Shown here in pieces: positions 43,844 to 55,125 of a stretch of 64,000 nucleotides of DNA. The notes under the pieces are model-generated. The model saw only the letters and a program-made list of their open reading frames with translations. It ran no database searches and was not told the DNA's origin. Source of the stretch: Pseudopithomyces maydicus (Eukaryota > Ascomycota > Dothideomycetes > Pleosporales > Didymosphaeriaceae); contig JANTUC010000005.1 in NCBI GenBank assembly GCA_026873275.1, positions 682,001-746,000 of the forward strand. The letters are read 5' to 3'. Position 1 is the first letter of the stretch; each line of letters begins with the position of its first letter. The position numbers and the translations under genes were made by a program.

Positions 43844-45376
43844 TCAGCGGCCATTCTCCCTGAGTCTCTTGAACTCAGCCTCCTCGTACTTGGTGGGCCG
43901 TCGAGCAGCATTGGCCTGCCACCGGATGGGGTGCTGGTTCTCACACCGCACCAACTTGAACAAGTAGTCTTCTCTGCCCTCTTCGATACGCTCCATGGCA
44001 ACCACTTTGTAGAGTCCATCGTATCGAATACCAACACTTGGGCGAAATGGGTTCCTCTGACTGAGCTGCATGGAACGCAAGACGCGCACTGGTCGATCAG
44101 GGAAGTACTCGCATGATTCAATGAGACGTTGAGTATTTCCAGTAGGTTCGTTCGTCTTGGCCTCAGTTCCCGAATACCAGATTTCGTCGCCTAGGTCCCG
44201 GTCTTGATAGCCGCCTGCAGACAAGACGATGGAGTAGGCACCTTCGCCCTTGGCACCCCATATACCACCCTGCGGTGCGCCATGAGCTTTATCTCGAACA
44301 GCGCATAGCTGGGTTGGCCACCACGCGCCAATCACAAGATTGCCTTGACCATGATAATTGGCGTTGCCCTCGAGCAAATGGTTCTTGCGCCATTCGGGGT
44401 CGATACTATCGGCGATGCGATTTTTTCCTTTGCGTGTGATAATACCTCGCAAAAGATCCGGCGTGAAATCTTGATTGTACCAGCGAAGGTACAACTGCCA
44501 AGAATCTGCTTGAAGGTCCCATGGATAGTGTACCTTTTCGACCATGAAGATGCATGGTAGACCGTTCTCCATGCCCAACATCCTGTTCTTGCGCACAATG
44601 TACTTGTTGATACCTTTGAGCATGATCTCTGCTTTGTGCACGTGATCACGTAACTCGTCGAACAGTTTCTCGCGCTGTGGTTCAGGCTTGTCCATCGCTG
44701 AGGTTTCGCATCGCCTTATGCAATCCCGGAATGCCTCCAAGGAGCGCATCGCTTGTATGCACTCTCTATTGGGGGTTTTGAGTGCACGGTTGATGGTGCC
44801 GATCCGCATATCTTCGTACCTGTTCAATGCACCGGTCAGTATAAGCTACAGAAAGGCAGGGTGAATATTCGCATACCAGCCGGGCGGCGTTTTCATCGTG
44901 TAAGTGATATTGACGCCATTCTCAACAGCTTCAATGCCAGCATCGTCGGGCATCTCCACAGTATTCGCTATCGCCATCTCCGCAGTATTCGCTGTCGGCG
45001 TCTCCGCAGTATTCGCCATCGCAAACAAAGCATTGGGTCTGGTTGCCCAACCGGTTGCCCAGGTAGACTCGTGAGGCGATTCAGGAGGGCTACTCGCACC
45101 TGAAGCTGGAGCCCAGGCCTCCGTATTGTCGCTACTGGCCTGAGGTCTTGCATATCTCGCAGCCTCTTCGCCTGAAACGCCATAGACTGCCGTCATGGGG
45201 TCTTCATCTCGTGCCTTTGCATTGGAAATGTTTCGGAACTCTTGAGACGGAGAGAAATCTGGACACTCCTTCTGGGCCTCGTGTAGTTCATCTAGAAGAC
45301 CTTGAGGGTGATTGAACACCAGTTCCATTTTATCATTGACCGAGCTGCTGGACCCGGGGTATGCCTCTTGAACCAT
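43844..45376 (-). CDS. SRA-YDG domain protein (methylated-DNA reader family)
   Basis: Two exons, 44877-45376 and 43844-44819, with a 57-nt intron (GTATGC...AACAG), give 491 aa. The first ~165 residues are low-complexity, with a 24-bp tandem repeat giving 'ANTAEM'-type octads. The middle is helical and charged ('YEDMRIGTINRALKTPNREC' onward). The C-terminal part is a clear SRA-YDG fold: 'LVIGAWWPTQLCAVRDKAHG', 'GGIWGAKGEGAYSIVLSAGG', 'DLGDEIWYSGTEAK', 'TGNTQRLIESC', 'PVRVLRSMQLSQRNPF', 'GIRYDGLYKVVAMER' and 'YLFKLVRCENQHPIRW'. In UHRF1 and plant SUVH proteins this domain flips out 5-methylcytosine from DNA. No RING, PHD, SET or nuclease domain is seen here, so it may act as a lone reader. The nuclear role is inferred from the family. 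Confidence 0.92.
44952..45023 (-). repeat. Three 24-bp tandem repeats in the SRA gene
   Basis: Units 44952-44975, 44976-44999 and 45000-45023 differ by a few bases and encode eight-residue blocks around A-N-T-A/V-E-T/M-P/A. The period of 24 keeps the frame, so copy number can vary without disrupting the protein. Confidence 0.88.
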
Positions 45377-46096
45377 ATCGGCGAAAATGTATGAAGGGAT
45401 ATTGAGGAGGAGGAATTGGAATGAAGAAGTTAGAGCAAAAGATGGGACGAAACCAACCTATTTATATGATCCTTCGAGGGGATGTGCCCAAACGAATTCC
45501 AGTGGAGCCGTGCAGGCAGGTGTTGGGCCGCGATAGTGAGTTTCACGAACAGACCTGTTCGCACTAAATGTGGGGGAGTAACCTCGAGGCCCTGGAAGAC
45601 AGACTGAGGTGAGAATTGATTGGTCCCAGTAGTGTTTGCAGGGAGTCGTTCCGCGAACGGGTCTGATTGCACGGAATCTGTCGAGTCACTCCGAGGGTCT
45701 GCGAACGGGGATGGCGATATTGCTATCAGCTAGTTGCACGCTTGAGTTGTATGTCGAGTGTAGGCCACATCCTAACAAACATCCGACGGAAGTCCAGAAT
45801 TGGAGCTTGTAAATGAAGACAGGTATGTATGAGGTTGCCAGAGGCGACAGCAAGGTTGGATGTACAGTCACAGTGGCGTTGGAGGGTCGCTCTCTCCAAA
45901 AGTGTTGCACATGTGCACGGGCCACCTCGTCAACCCCAATGAGAGAATCGACAATCGAGTCAAAGTGTTATCTATTGATTGCCTATAGCTACCCGTTGGT
46001 ATTGGTATCGACCTGGCCTGAACGCCAGTAATGCAGACCCTCCAATAGCGCCGTTCAAATGCACGTACAAACGCGGCGGCATCCTCCGAGCGAATC
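45377..46096. other. Intergenic
   Basis: Promoter of the SRA gene and 3' flank of the lipase gene. No gene recognised. Confidence 0.45.
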
Positions 46097-47693
46097 TTAC
46101 GCCCGTGTTCTCTCCTCATTGCTCATGACCTTTCCTAGTACCTCTCCTTCGACCATTGCCTCCCCAGGGCCTTTCTCTAATTCGCTCTTTCCTCCGTTCA
46201 GCTCTGTACCCAAGCTAATCCAGCCTCGCACAGAATCCTTAGCATGGCTCAGTATTTTCTCATCTTGTGGGACACCTTGCTCCAAGCCCTCTACATCTCC
46301 CAACTCCATGTCATCTTTCCCAGTCGCGGCGACTTCCAAGTCTGCATTGCGCATGATCTGCAGCATAGCGCGCGCATTGAGGCGGAGCACACGCTCGGGC
46401 TCTTTGGCACCAAATACCTTTGTCGTTATCCATGGAAATAGAACGCCAAAGTCGGACTGTGAGAGGTGCGCCGATGCGACTGGGTAAAAGATGTGCGGTC
46501 CAGGCTGATTTGGGTGCTTCGCTTGCGGACCCGTGGGCTTAGAAACAATGCGCTTCGTGTCGTTTAGGTTGGACGACCATTTGTAGAAGGCTTCTGAGAG
46601 AATGGCCAGCAAGTTGGAGCCACCTGCTGGTGATTCGTAGCATGGCATGGGCTTGTTGCGAAGCCAGGTCGTCGAGGGAGACTGTATGGGCAGAGCCCAG
46701 AGATCAAGAAGCATAACAGGTGTCTGCGGAGTAATCTGACGGATGAGGCTGGAGCCTTCAGAAGGCGTGAAAAGTGGACGGTACGACTTTAGGTTAGTAG
46801 CATTTGCATAGTACACTGATTTCACAAGTTGTACCGTCGTCGCACCGCCGAAAGAATGACCCGCGAAAGAGATTCTACCGGGTTCGTGAACATCCAACAG
46901 ATGGGAAAACATGGTAAGCATTTCTTTTCCGCCAGTCTTCTTTTTGTCTTCGGCGACGTTTTTGAGCGGGATCCGGTTGTCGATCTTGAGCAATGCATCG
47001 TGGATAAGACCAATTTCCCAAAGCCGCACCCGCAATTGCTCGTCCCGCGCCTCATATACTTCAGTAGAGGCTTTGTGGGGTATCTTTTTGTATTCTATCG
47101 CCTTGACTGTCTCTTTTTCTTCCGGCGTGTGCACATACGAGACGGGACAGCTTCCGTCTCTGTGTTCAGGTGCAACAACCACAACACCGTGACTCGCCAG
47201 CGAGCCACAAATATGCGAGTATGCGTTTCTAGAACCTCCAAGGCCGTGGGAGAAGATCATTACGGGCCAGCGTTTCGTTTCAGTCGGCGGTTCGAGCACA
47301 TCGGCATTAGAGTGGACGGGTATTGTGACATAGTATAGTAGTTGTGGAAGCGTCCTTTTTCAAAGTTAGCCAGGGTTCCTGATATCTTTCTATGCTTCTC
47401 ACGTACGCGAATAACCCAGCCATCGCATTGCCTGCACCCAGAAACCTGGCGTAAGCGCTTACAACATCCTTTTGCGGACTCGGGATCCACCGTGCTCCCT
47501 TTTGCTCGCTTTCTGGCCGTGCAGGATAGAAGACACGGAACGATACTGTGGCGAGGTTCGTGCAGGGGCTGTCCGACCGACCTGGGCTTTCTAGTTGGCT
47601 GGCAGGTATCTCGACGTCGACGCTTCCAACTTTGTACGGACCCGTGTACGACGGAAACGTAGGCGTGGGGTTTATCTTGTCTAGCCAAGTCAT
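46097..47693 (-). CDS. Platelet-activating factor acetylhydrolase-like lipase/esterase
   Basis: Two exons, 47407-47693 and 46097-47354, with a 52-nt intron (GTACGT...AAAAAG), give 514 aa. The start is the ATG of 'MTWLDKINPTPTFPSYTGPY'; an upstream GTG in frame is not used. Family marks in order: 'YKVGSVDVEIP', 'VSFRVFYPARP', 'ATLPQLLYYVTIPVHSNAD' across the splice, 'WPVMIFSHGLGGSRNAYSH', 'VVVVAPEHRDGSCP', the nucleophile elbow 'FAGHSFGGATT' (G-H-S-F-G), 'MLLDLWALP' with the acid Asp and 'AHLSQSDFG' with the His. So the Ser-Asp-His triad of PF03403 enzymes is intact. They cleave short or oxidised sn-2 acyl groups of phospholipids. No signal peptide, so it is intracellular. The acidic C-terminal ~60 residues are an extension. 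Confidence 0.93.
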
Positions 47694-49341
47694 GGTCGGT
47701 ATCGGTGCGCTGCGAGGAAGACGCCCGAGCAGAGATTTGGAAAGCTGTAAGAGCGACACTGTTACGCTTCAATTCTAAATCTATGGTTGGTGTAGAGGTT
47801 GAATAGATTAGTGAAGTAAGTGTGTCTATGTATGCGAAAATATCAAGAAGCCACGAAGCGACAGAGTATCTAGAACAGTGACGAGAGACGTATGGAAGGT
47901 GGACGGTGGTGACGAAACGTAAAATAACCCATAGAGCCACTAATTGCTAACGCAGGAACATTGACCGAGGAGGGCACGCGACCAGGTTTGGCCACGGAAC
48001 TTGGCAGCGGAACGCTTCCTCGGGATGCCGTCGCATCGTGACGTGGGTGGTTTGGGACCATGTTTCGTCCGATGAGGTTCGCTCCCAGAGTTGCCCTTTG
48101 GAAAAACCACTCAAAGTGAAATTTCTGTTTCTCCAAGCATGAAAAGTAGGGCTAGTGACACGCGCAAGTGAGGCTAGAACAATGAAAAGGCCGAGGTGCA
48201 TCGTGCGAGCGATCGGCGTCCCCGGAACCCTGGCGCGCGAGATGACGTTGCATAAGTGCTCAGAGGCTGGACGGTACGCTAGCAGGAGGTCTACACGCTG
48301 TCACGAGCGTCTATCTACCAGTATGTATGTACTGTACATACAGTAAGCGCTCCGGCTCTGGGGGTCTCATATCTTTTGTTTTGTTCAGCACTTTCCTTCT
48401 TCCTGTAATCCATCATATTGAGAATCCACATCAGTAGGATATGGACTGATATGATGAAAGCAAATGGTTCCGATTGGTCCATGTAGATAAGGCTTGAGCA
48501 AATGTACGAGCAAAAGTTGTTGTATAGCCTTGACTGATTTTCATTTCGTTGTTGAGAAGATGATGTATCCACTACAATCTCTGCTCTTTAGTGATATGGC
48601 ATGTTGACTACCTACACAAAGCCAAAACCCTAGCCAGGACACTTGCTCATCTGTCACTTTCCTGCTATATAAACTTCAGACATTGTGGGTAATAGGATCC
48701 CGAATAGCCCCTGGAAGAGCAAAAATCGAAAAAACCCATGGAGAAGAATTTAATCTGCGGGTGCATGGCCGAACAGGAATGCTGGCCTGAGAAAGGGAAA
48801 GAGAAGACTAGTGTAGAAAGGATATCCTTGGATTCCACACTGGACCTGGTCAATGTACATAGACAGGACGGCTGACTGTCTCTGAGCCTACCACTGGATG
48901 AGCGCACACCACAGCACACACCAGAGCGCACACGACGGGTCGCTGCACCCTCCCACGCCGTCCCACGTGAACATGCCCGCCCCACGCGTGCCGGCTCGTC
49001 GAACCGCGGTTCGCTCAGCGTCTCCATCGATAAGAGCTCCAGCCAAGCCTTGAACAACACAGCACCGCAGCAACCCGCCGCAACGGCGGCGCACCGACCG
49101 CGCGCTTTTGAGTAACCTCTGTCCTAGCGCAAACAAGCTTGTCGCGCTTTTCTTTGCTATCTGCATACACGACCCCCTTTGCGCGACGTTTGCTACGAGG
49201 CGCACCCGCGAGATAGCCATGGGCCGGCCCCGGAACGAAAGTAATGCTTCGAGTCGGAGCGGCGAGGAGACGGCGAGAGTAGGTACGGAACATGTGCATG
49301 TCCGAGGGAGCGTGCTGATGCGGAGATAGGAGCTGGGTAGC
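47694..49341. other. Divergent intergenic region
   Basis: About 1.65 kb between the lipase and the Rab gene. Scattered frames of 60-150 codons on both strands lack conserved sequence; the 48300-48700 part is AT-rich, while 48900-49340 is GC-rich and probably the Rab promoter and leader. Confidence 0.5.
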
Positions 49342-50315
49342 ATGTACGACTACCTCGCAAAGGTCATCCTGCTGGGACCGAGCGGTGCTGGCAAGTACGT
49401 CTTCCTTCCGCGGCATGCCCCTCTTCCGGGGCCCGTCTCCTACGCATCCGACGGCATGCTGACGACCAAACCCTCAGATCATGCATGCTACATCGTTTCA
49501 TAAACAACTCGTGGAAGATCCTATCTAGCCAGACCATCGGAGTCGAGTTCGCGTCCAAGATCGTGCACATCCACCCCCGTGACCCTTCGCGCGGCACCCG
49601 CAAGCGTATAAAGCTGCAGCTCTGGGACACCGCCGGCACCGAGCGCTTCCGCTCTGTCTCACGATCCTACTACCGCGGCGCCGCGGGCGCAATACTGGTC
49701 TACGATGTCGCGAGCTGGCGGTCCTTTGAAGGACTCCGCACATACATGGAGGACGTCCGCGCGCTCGCAAGCCCAGACTGCACGCTCATCCTGGCAGGAA
49801 ACAAGATGGACGTTGCAGAAAGCGGAGGGGGAACGATAGGAGGAGGGAGCTACGCCAGCAGCTTTACGAGCGAGGGCCTTGATTCAGCCGCTGCGTCCGT
49901 GTCATCGCGATCTACGATTCCAGCCCTCAGCCGTTCCAAAGCGACCGTCGCGCCCGAGGGACGAGAAGTCCCGTTCGACACTGCGAGCCGCTGGGCGGGG
50001 CAGAACGGCATACCGGTCGCCGTCGAAGTCTCTGCTTTATCGGGCGAAAACGTCGACGAGCTGTTTAACCGGCTAGCGCGCATGATTCTCACCAAAATTG
50101 AGCTGGGTGAGATTGATCCAGATGATCCGCAGAGCGGGATTCAGTACGGTGACATTGGGGGGTGGGGTATCGACGACGGGAGTGAAAGCGTCCGAAGTAG
50201 AAGGCCGGGACGCGCTGGCGGCGGTGGTGGGGGCGGCGGCGGCGGACAGATGAGGGAGTGGGAAGAGGTGTTCAGACTAAGTGGCAGCTCTGGACGACGG
50301 AGAGGGTGTTGTTGA
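49342..50315 (+). CDS. Rab-family small GTPase (Rab4-like) with insert and CC prenylation motif
   Basis: Two exons, 49342-49394 and 49478-50315, give 296 aa; the 83-nt intron falls within the P-loop. Splicing yields G1 'GPSGAGKS', switch I 'SQTIGVEFASKI', G3 'LWDTAGTERFRSVSRSYYRG', G4 'GNKMD', G5 'EVSALSGEN' and a C-terminal 'GRRRGCC' suited to double geranylgeranylation. A ~55-residue Ser/Gly-rich insert sits between G4 and G5 ('ESGGGTIGGGSYASSFTSEG' onward), and a poly-Gly run lies near the C-terminus; both make it longer than a normal ~210-aa Rab. The RabF sequence 'IGVEFASKI' and 'YYRGAAGAILVYD' place it near Rab4/Rab2/Rab14. Likely role: endosomal or recycling vesicle traffic on membranes. 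Confidence 0.93.
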
Positions 50316-51403
50316 TGGCATCTGTTAGCAGAATCTTTCGAATCCGAGGGATCGGACCGGTTGGAATTATCAGAGCATTTGTGTGGCATTCATTCGCTTT
50401 GGAGCGGCATACCCCGATCTTATCCATCTTCCTTTCATAGAGTCTAGAGGCTGGAATCGCAGCAAATGTTATAGAATCTAATCCTTAATACGTCCGCCCG
50501 TACCTACCCAAGATCCGAACCACTTATTCTCCTGCGCTATGATTTGCGCCAAGTAGATGGGACGAGCCTTAGTACGAATGCTTGTGTCCTGTTTCGCCTT
50601 TATGCTGTGCTGTGTGCACATCCCAAGGACCCGCCCAGTCAGTCTGCTCGGTGATGACGTCCCAACCAAGCAACGTCGCTCTCGCCACTGTCGCGAATTG
50701 ACCCTAGTGGCACCGTGCCGCTAACGCCACAAGAAATAGGAACGGCGGACTGTTTCTCATTAACTGTGTAGACAGGAACAATGGGGTGAGCTAGAAGCCA
50801 CATCGAACGATTGTGGCTGTGAGCATGTACATCAAGCGGTGGTTAAGTTGACGTTGGAATCTGCGACGATCTCACATCAGGTTAATGCCGTGGGATGTTG
50901 TCTGTTGCACGCCACGTTTAATGCCTCAGGATGAGCTGATAGGGCTATGATGCTCTAGAACAGAAGCCTCGGCAAAGCGTTAGTGAAACACCTCTTCCTT
51001 ATTCTTGTTCGGCTCCGTATTGCTTGAATTTGTGTCCCAGAATGGCTTAGCTTGATGGAGACACCATGATCTCCAGGACGTTTCATAAAACGCTGAAACT
51101 ACCTTCATCGAATCAGACGACATCGTACTATCTGCATTTATCCTAGCTGCCGTGATCTTTCTAATTGCTACAACATTTCATATACAAAAGAATGGATCCG
51201 CGCCTCTATGTCTTGCTCTCCAAGCTGTGCTTAGCTTTCCCTCCTTACTCTTAAGCTTCCGTTCTTTATTGTCTTTTGACAAGTTACTTTCGTTATACAG
51301 AAGCTTGCTTCTACCACATTCTTTCAAAACAGGCTATTGGCCAATCAATCGTCCGACTCCAACCCCCGACTTTCCCAATTTACATTCGATATCAATCTTC
51401 AAG
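50316..51403. other. Intergenic, promoter of the xylanase
   Basis: About 1.1 kb. A perfect ATTGGCCAAT palindrome (two overlapping CCAAT boxes) lies at 51336-51345, 59 bases before the start. I see no GGCTAA-type xylanase activator site on a quick reading. No gene. Confidence 0.5.
51336..51345. promoter_or_regulatory. Palindromic double CCAAT element
   Basis: ATTGGCCAAT reads as CCAAT on both strands and sits 59 bases before the xylanase ATG. CCAAT is the recognition core of the fungal Hap complex; this close to the start it could equally lie in the leader by chance. Confidence 0.4.
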
Positions 51404-52738
51404 ATGCAGCTCTACTTCACCGTTCTCGCTCTCTCTTCCAGCTCTGCTGTTCTCGCTGCAGTCCCCACCTACGGCCAATGTGGTGGTAACGGTTTCACCG
51501 GCGACACCGTCTGCGCCTCTGGAAACGAGTGCAAGGCCTTCAACCCATGGTACTCGCAGTGCCTTCCTGGAACTGGATCCGGCAGCGGATCTGGAGCTGC
51601 CCCTGTTGCCAGCTCTGCTGCTCCCAAGCCGACCACCATGGTCACCAGCGTGGCACCCAAGTCAAGCTCGGCCGTGGCCGCCGCCGCTAGCTCCATCGTT
51701 GTGAAGTCGTCTGCCCCTGCGGCTGCCGCCCCTACTTCCGGTTCTGCTGCCGGAGGTAGCACTTTCACCGGTGCCAACGGAGCCAAGTGCTCTATCAACG
51801 AGAAGTTCGTGGCCAAGGGCAAGAAGTACATCGGTATTGCTGCCGACCAGAACACTCTCAACGACAAGACCAATGCCGCCATCATCAACGCCAACTTCGG
51901 ACAGGTCACCCCCGAGAACTCGATGAAGTGGGACGCTACCGAGGGTCAGGAGGGCAAGTTCACCTTCTCTGGCTCTGACGCCCTCGTCAAGTACGCGACT
52001 GCCAACAAGAAGCTCGTCCGCGGTCACACCACCGTCTGGCACTCCCAGCTGCCAACCTGGGTGTCTTCCATCACCGACAAGACCAAGCTCGAGAGCGTCA
52101 TGAAGAAGCACATCCAGACTGTCATGGGACAGTACAAGGGTCAGGTCTATGCTTGGGTAGGTCTCTTCTCCTTATTCCTTCCTCCTCAGCTCTTACTGAT
52201 TCTTTGATAGGACGTCGTCAACGAGATCTTTGCCGAGGATGGTGGCTTCCGTGCCTCCGTGTTCTACAATGTGTTGGGTGAGGGTTTCGTCGCCACTGCC
52301 TTCAAGACTGCTCGCGAGGCCGACCCGAACGCCAAGCTGTACATCAACGACTACAACCTCGACTCCCCCAACTACGGAAAGACCAAGGGTATGGTCTCTA
52401 AGGTCTCCAAGTGGGTCGCTGCTGGCGTTCCGATCGACGGCATTGGCTCTCAGTCGCACTTGGGTGGCAGCTGGCCCATCTCCGAGTACCCCACCGCGTT
52501 GAAGAACCTCTGCGCCGTCGTCAGCGAATGCGCTATCACCGAGCTTGACATCGCCGGAGCCTCTTCCTCTGACTACAAGACCGCAGTGAATGCTTGCGTT
52601 GACCTCAAGAACTGTGTCGGTATCACCGTCTGGGGTGTCAGCGACAAGTACAGCTGGAGGAAGGAGTCCTCGCCCCTGCTGTTCGATTCGAACTTCCAGG
52701 CCAAGGCTGCTTACAACGATCTCTGCAGCATCTTGTAA
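51404..52738 (+). CDS. Secreted GH10 endo-1,4-beta-xylanase with N-terminal CBM1
   Basis: Two exons, 51404-52156 and 52211-52738, with a 54-nt intron (GTAGGT...TGATAG), give 426 aa. Signal peptide 'MQLYFTVLALSSSSAVLAA', then CBM1 'PTYGQCGGNGFTGDTVC' to 'FNPWYSQCLPG', then a ~70-residue Ser/Ala/Pro linker, then the GH10 barrel. The barrel has 'YIGIAADQNTLND', 'NFGQVTPENSMKWDATEG', 'LVRGHTTVWHSQLPTWV', the general acid/base in 'WDVVNE' (Glu256, spanning the splice), 'LYINDYNLDSPNYGK', 'GIGSQSHLGG', the nucleophile 'ITELDIAG' (Glu362) and 'VGITVWGVSDKYSWR'. All catalytic residues are present. It hydrolyses the xylan backbone of plant cell walls outside the cell. Confidence 0.97.
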
Positions 52739-52872
52739 GCACACGAGTGACACCAAACAACTTCTACTGTAGATATATTTTACCATACCGCATGTGCATA
52801 AATAGACGAAGGAGGCCAAAACATTTTATATGGCATCATAGCATAGCTCAATATTAGACGCTGTGGTGATTT

Positions 52873-55125
52873 TCACAATTCTTCCTCCTCGTAATTAGTT
52901 CGTGCTGATACAAGACCTCCCAAGTCAGCCCATGTTAGACCATTGATGCCTAGCGCTGCTTCGTACGCGATTTTCGCATTCTTTAGCCGTTTATGCCTTC
53001 GTTGTCTGGCCGTATACAGGGCTTCTTTCGTTGAACGTTTGCCTTGAAGGCTAGATGTAGTTTCCGATGTTGGAGCGAATGCTTCCGGAACCCGAAGCTC
53101 GGTGTCCATTCCTGTATCGATACGTGCAGTCTTCGTTGTCGCTGTCGCTGTGCAGAAATCCTCAAGATCAATCACGCATTCCGCCGGAGTACTGCTTCCT
53201 TCATTCGGGATATCAGGATCCAAATGGTCCAACTCAACCCCCTGCGCCACACCATTACTTTGTGTTTCATCTTGACTCGCGTCTTGGGTACTCCTCTCAT
53301 GTGACTCCTCTTCGAGCCGGGCTTCGTAAATCTTCATCATCTCATTATCGTGGCAAAAGGTATCACCTGAGCAAAAAGGCTCGAACAGGTGTCGCATACT
53401 TAATTCAGGATCCCACGTTTTCTCGTCCACGGTGCATGGGAATAGATCCCTGGGCTTAAATGTATCCACGAGGTGGCATAACTCGTAGAACGAAGAATGG
53501 CGCGAATACGGAAACCGGATCGTCCTGTTCAGTATAGAGCTATTTTCTAGGGGCTTGTTTACGTGTGATGATAAAATCGAGGAAAGATCCTCCAGCGACA
53601 CGTCTGCGTCCTCGCCGTCATGTATAGAGGTCAGATCTACGGCGAGGTCGATGGTGCTTTTACCCTCTTTGAGCGCATTGGTTAACACATCCGATACCTT
53701 TGATAATAGCTGTTGATCTTGAATGTCCTTCTTGCAAGTTTCCATTATCTTCTCGATGTCGAGGACAGTACCAAATTCAAGTTCTTCTTTTTGGTCCAAG
53801 TCGCCTTTACCACCGCCAAGACCGAGCTCGGCGATCTCTAGGTTCGATTCCTTCACTCGTGTGATGACTGGAATGATGTGAACGACTTGAGCCTCCTATA
53901 ATTAAGCGTCAGCCAAATTCTTGATTACACCGCGCTTTCGCTCTCTTAATTCTAGGTCACAGGCTGATTTAGCGGCAATGCACACATATTGCACTACGTA
54001 CTTTGTCGTGATCAATAACGGGACAGCCGGTACCGCATTCACAAGAGTGGATTCGAACGTTAGCTTCAGAAGTCAAACAGCCAGGCTGCACACGATTGCC
54101 ATTCATAAAGCCACACAATGCCGGTGCTTCTTGGACATTCAAGCCATAGTTTCTTAGGGATGTGTTGTCGGACCGAACATCAAGGCCCGCCTCTCTCAAT
54201 GACTTGGAATCAAGACTAGACAAGGAACCATAGAGCCGGGCCCTATATTGATCTAGATGTATGCGGGATTGAAGAAAATTGGAGAGTGCTATCCAAACAT
54301 TCTCGTATCCAAACGTCCAAGAATGAAAGTAGAAAATGGTATCTTCTGGATATTGGGCGACTTGTTCCAGCAGCTGCCGGATGCCCTCTGCTTTCGAGGG
54401 AAATTCACGATAGGGCTGAGACTTGGTTGCAAAAGTTGTGTCCAAGTAGATGCAATCTAGTCGGCGGGTGCCAAGTGTATACGGTAGCAGTACTGGGCTC
54501 TGCACCAGAGAGTTCACCCACCATTGTTCGGCTCTGATATCGCCGGTGTACAGGATAGCTTTGCCATTACCCTGGATAAGAAACATGACGGCACCGATGC
54601 AGTGGTTGGCGTCAATGAGGGTGACGTGGATGACATTGCCTGGAGCGAGTTCGATGATTGTAGGGGTGTCTAAAGGCAACGGCTTAGCCAGCTTGCGCAT
54701 GCTCCTGTCATAGGTGACGGTGCGACTCTCTAGCTTCTTCTGGGCAAAATTGATGCGATGGTGGTATTTCTCCAGGCGCAAGAGGATCTACAGGCTATCA
54801 GCATTGTCATTTACCCAGAGGCGGGCGGCTGCACATGCACAGCGTGTCTAGAATTTATTGCTCATGGGAAGACTTGGGTGCACCCGATGGAGGCTGCTGT
54901 GCACAGGCTTGGGCCGGGCGATTTGCTGGCAGCACATGTCCTTACCTCTCTCGTGGCTGGCGAGCAGTACACAAAAGGCGCCCTCAAGGACTCCAGGCCC
55001 ACGAGATGGTCACTGTGTACATGACTCAAGAAGCAGGCCAGGGGTGCTCTGTGCCCTGGCTGATGCCTGAAGTAATCGATGCGAATCTGGGGGAACTCGG
55101 CTACGATGCCTTTGAAGGTCGACAT
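52873..55125 (-). CDS. Artemis/SNM1-type DNA-repair metallo-beta-lactamase nuclease
   Basis: Three exons, 54946-55125, 54002-54787 and 52873-53895, give 662 aa; introns are 158 and 106 nt. The first exon carries the metal-binding 'CFLSHVHSDHLVGL' (His35, His37, Asp39, His40). The second has 'IHVTLIDANHCIGAVMFLI', 'AILYTGDIRAEQWW', 'LDCIYLDTTFATKS' and the DRMBL-type 'DTIFYFHSWTFGYENVWIAL', reaching 'VRIHSCECGTGCPV'. The third exon is acidic and low-complexity, with a late conserved 'TFKPRDLFPCTVDEKTWDPE'. The beta-CASP/SNM1 family includes Pso2 (interstrand cross-link repair) and Artemis (end processing in non-homologous joining); the tail motif and order look more like Artemis. A nuclear exonuclease/endonuclease is expected. 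It is convergent with the xylanase, 134 bases between stops. Confidence 0.92.

Noticed and set aside
47870..49060. Several 60-130 codon frames in the lipase/Rab intergenic region
   Set aside because: No signal peptide, domain or splice-joined partner; overlap each other on both strands.
51662..52819. Two minus-strand frames across the xylanase
   Set aside because: Antisense shadows of a gene with full GH10 catalytic motifs.
53836..53850. GGTTCGATTCC, like a tRNA T-loop
   Set aside because: It lies within exon 3 of the nuclease gene and no acceptor or anticodon stem pairs with it.
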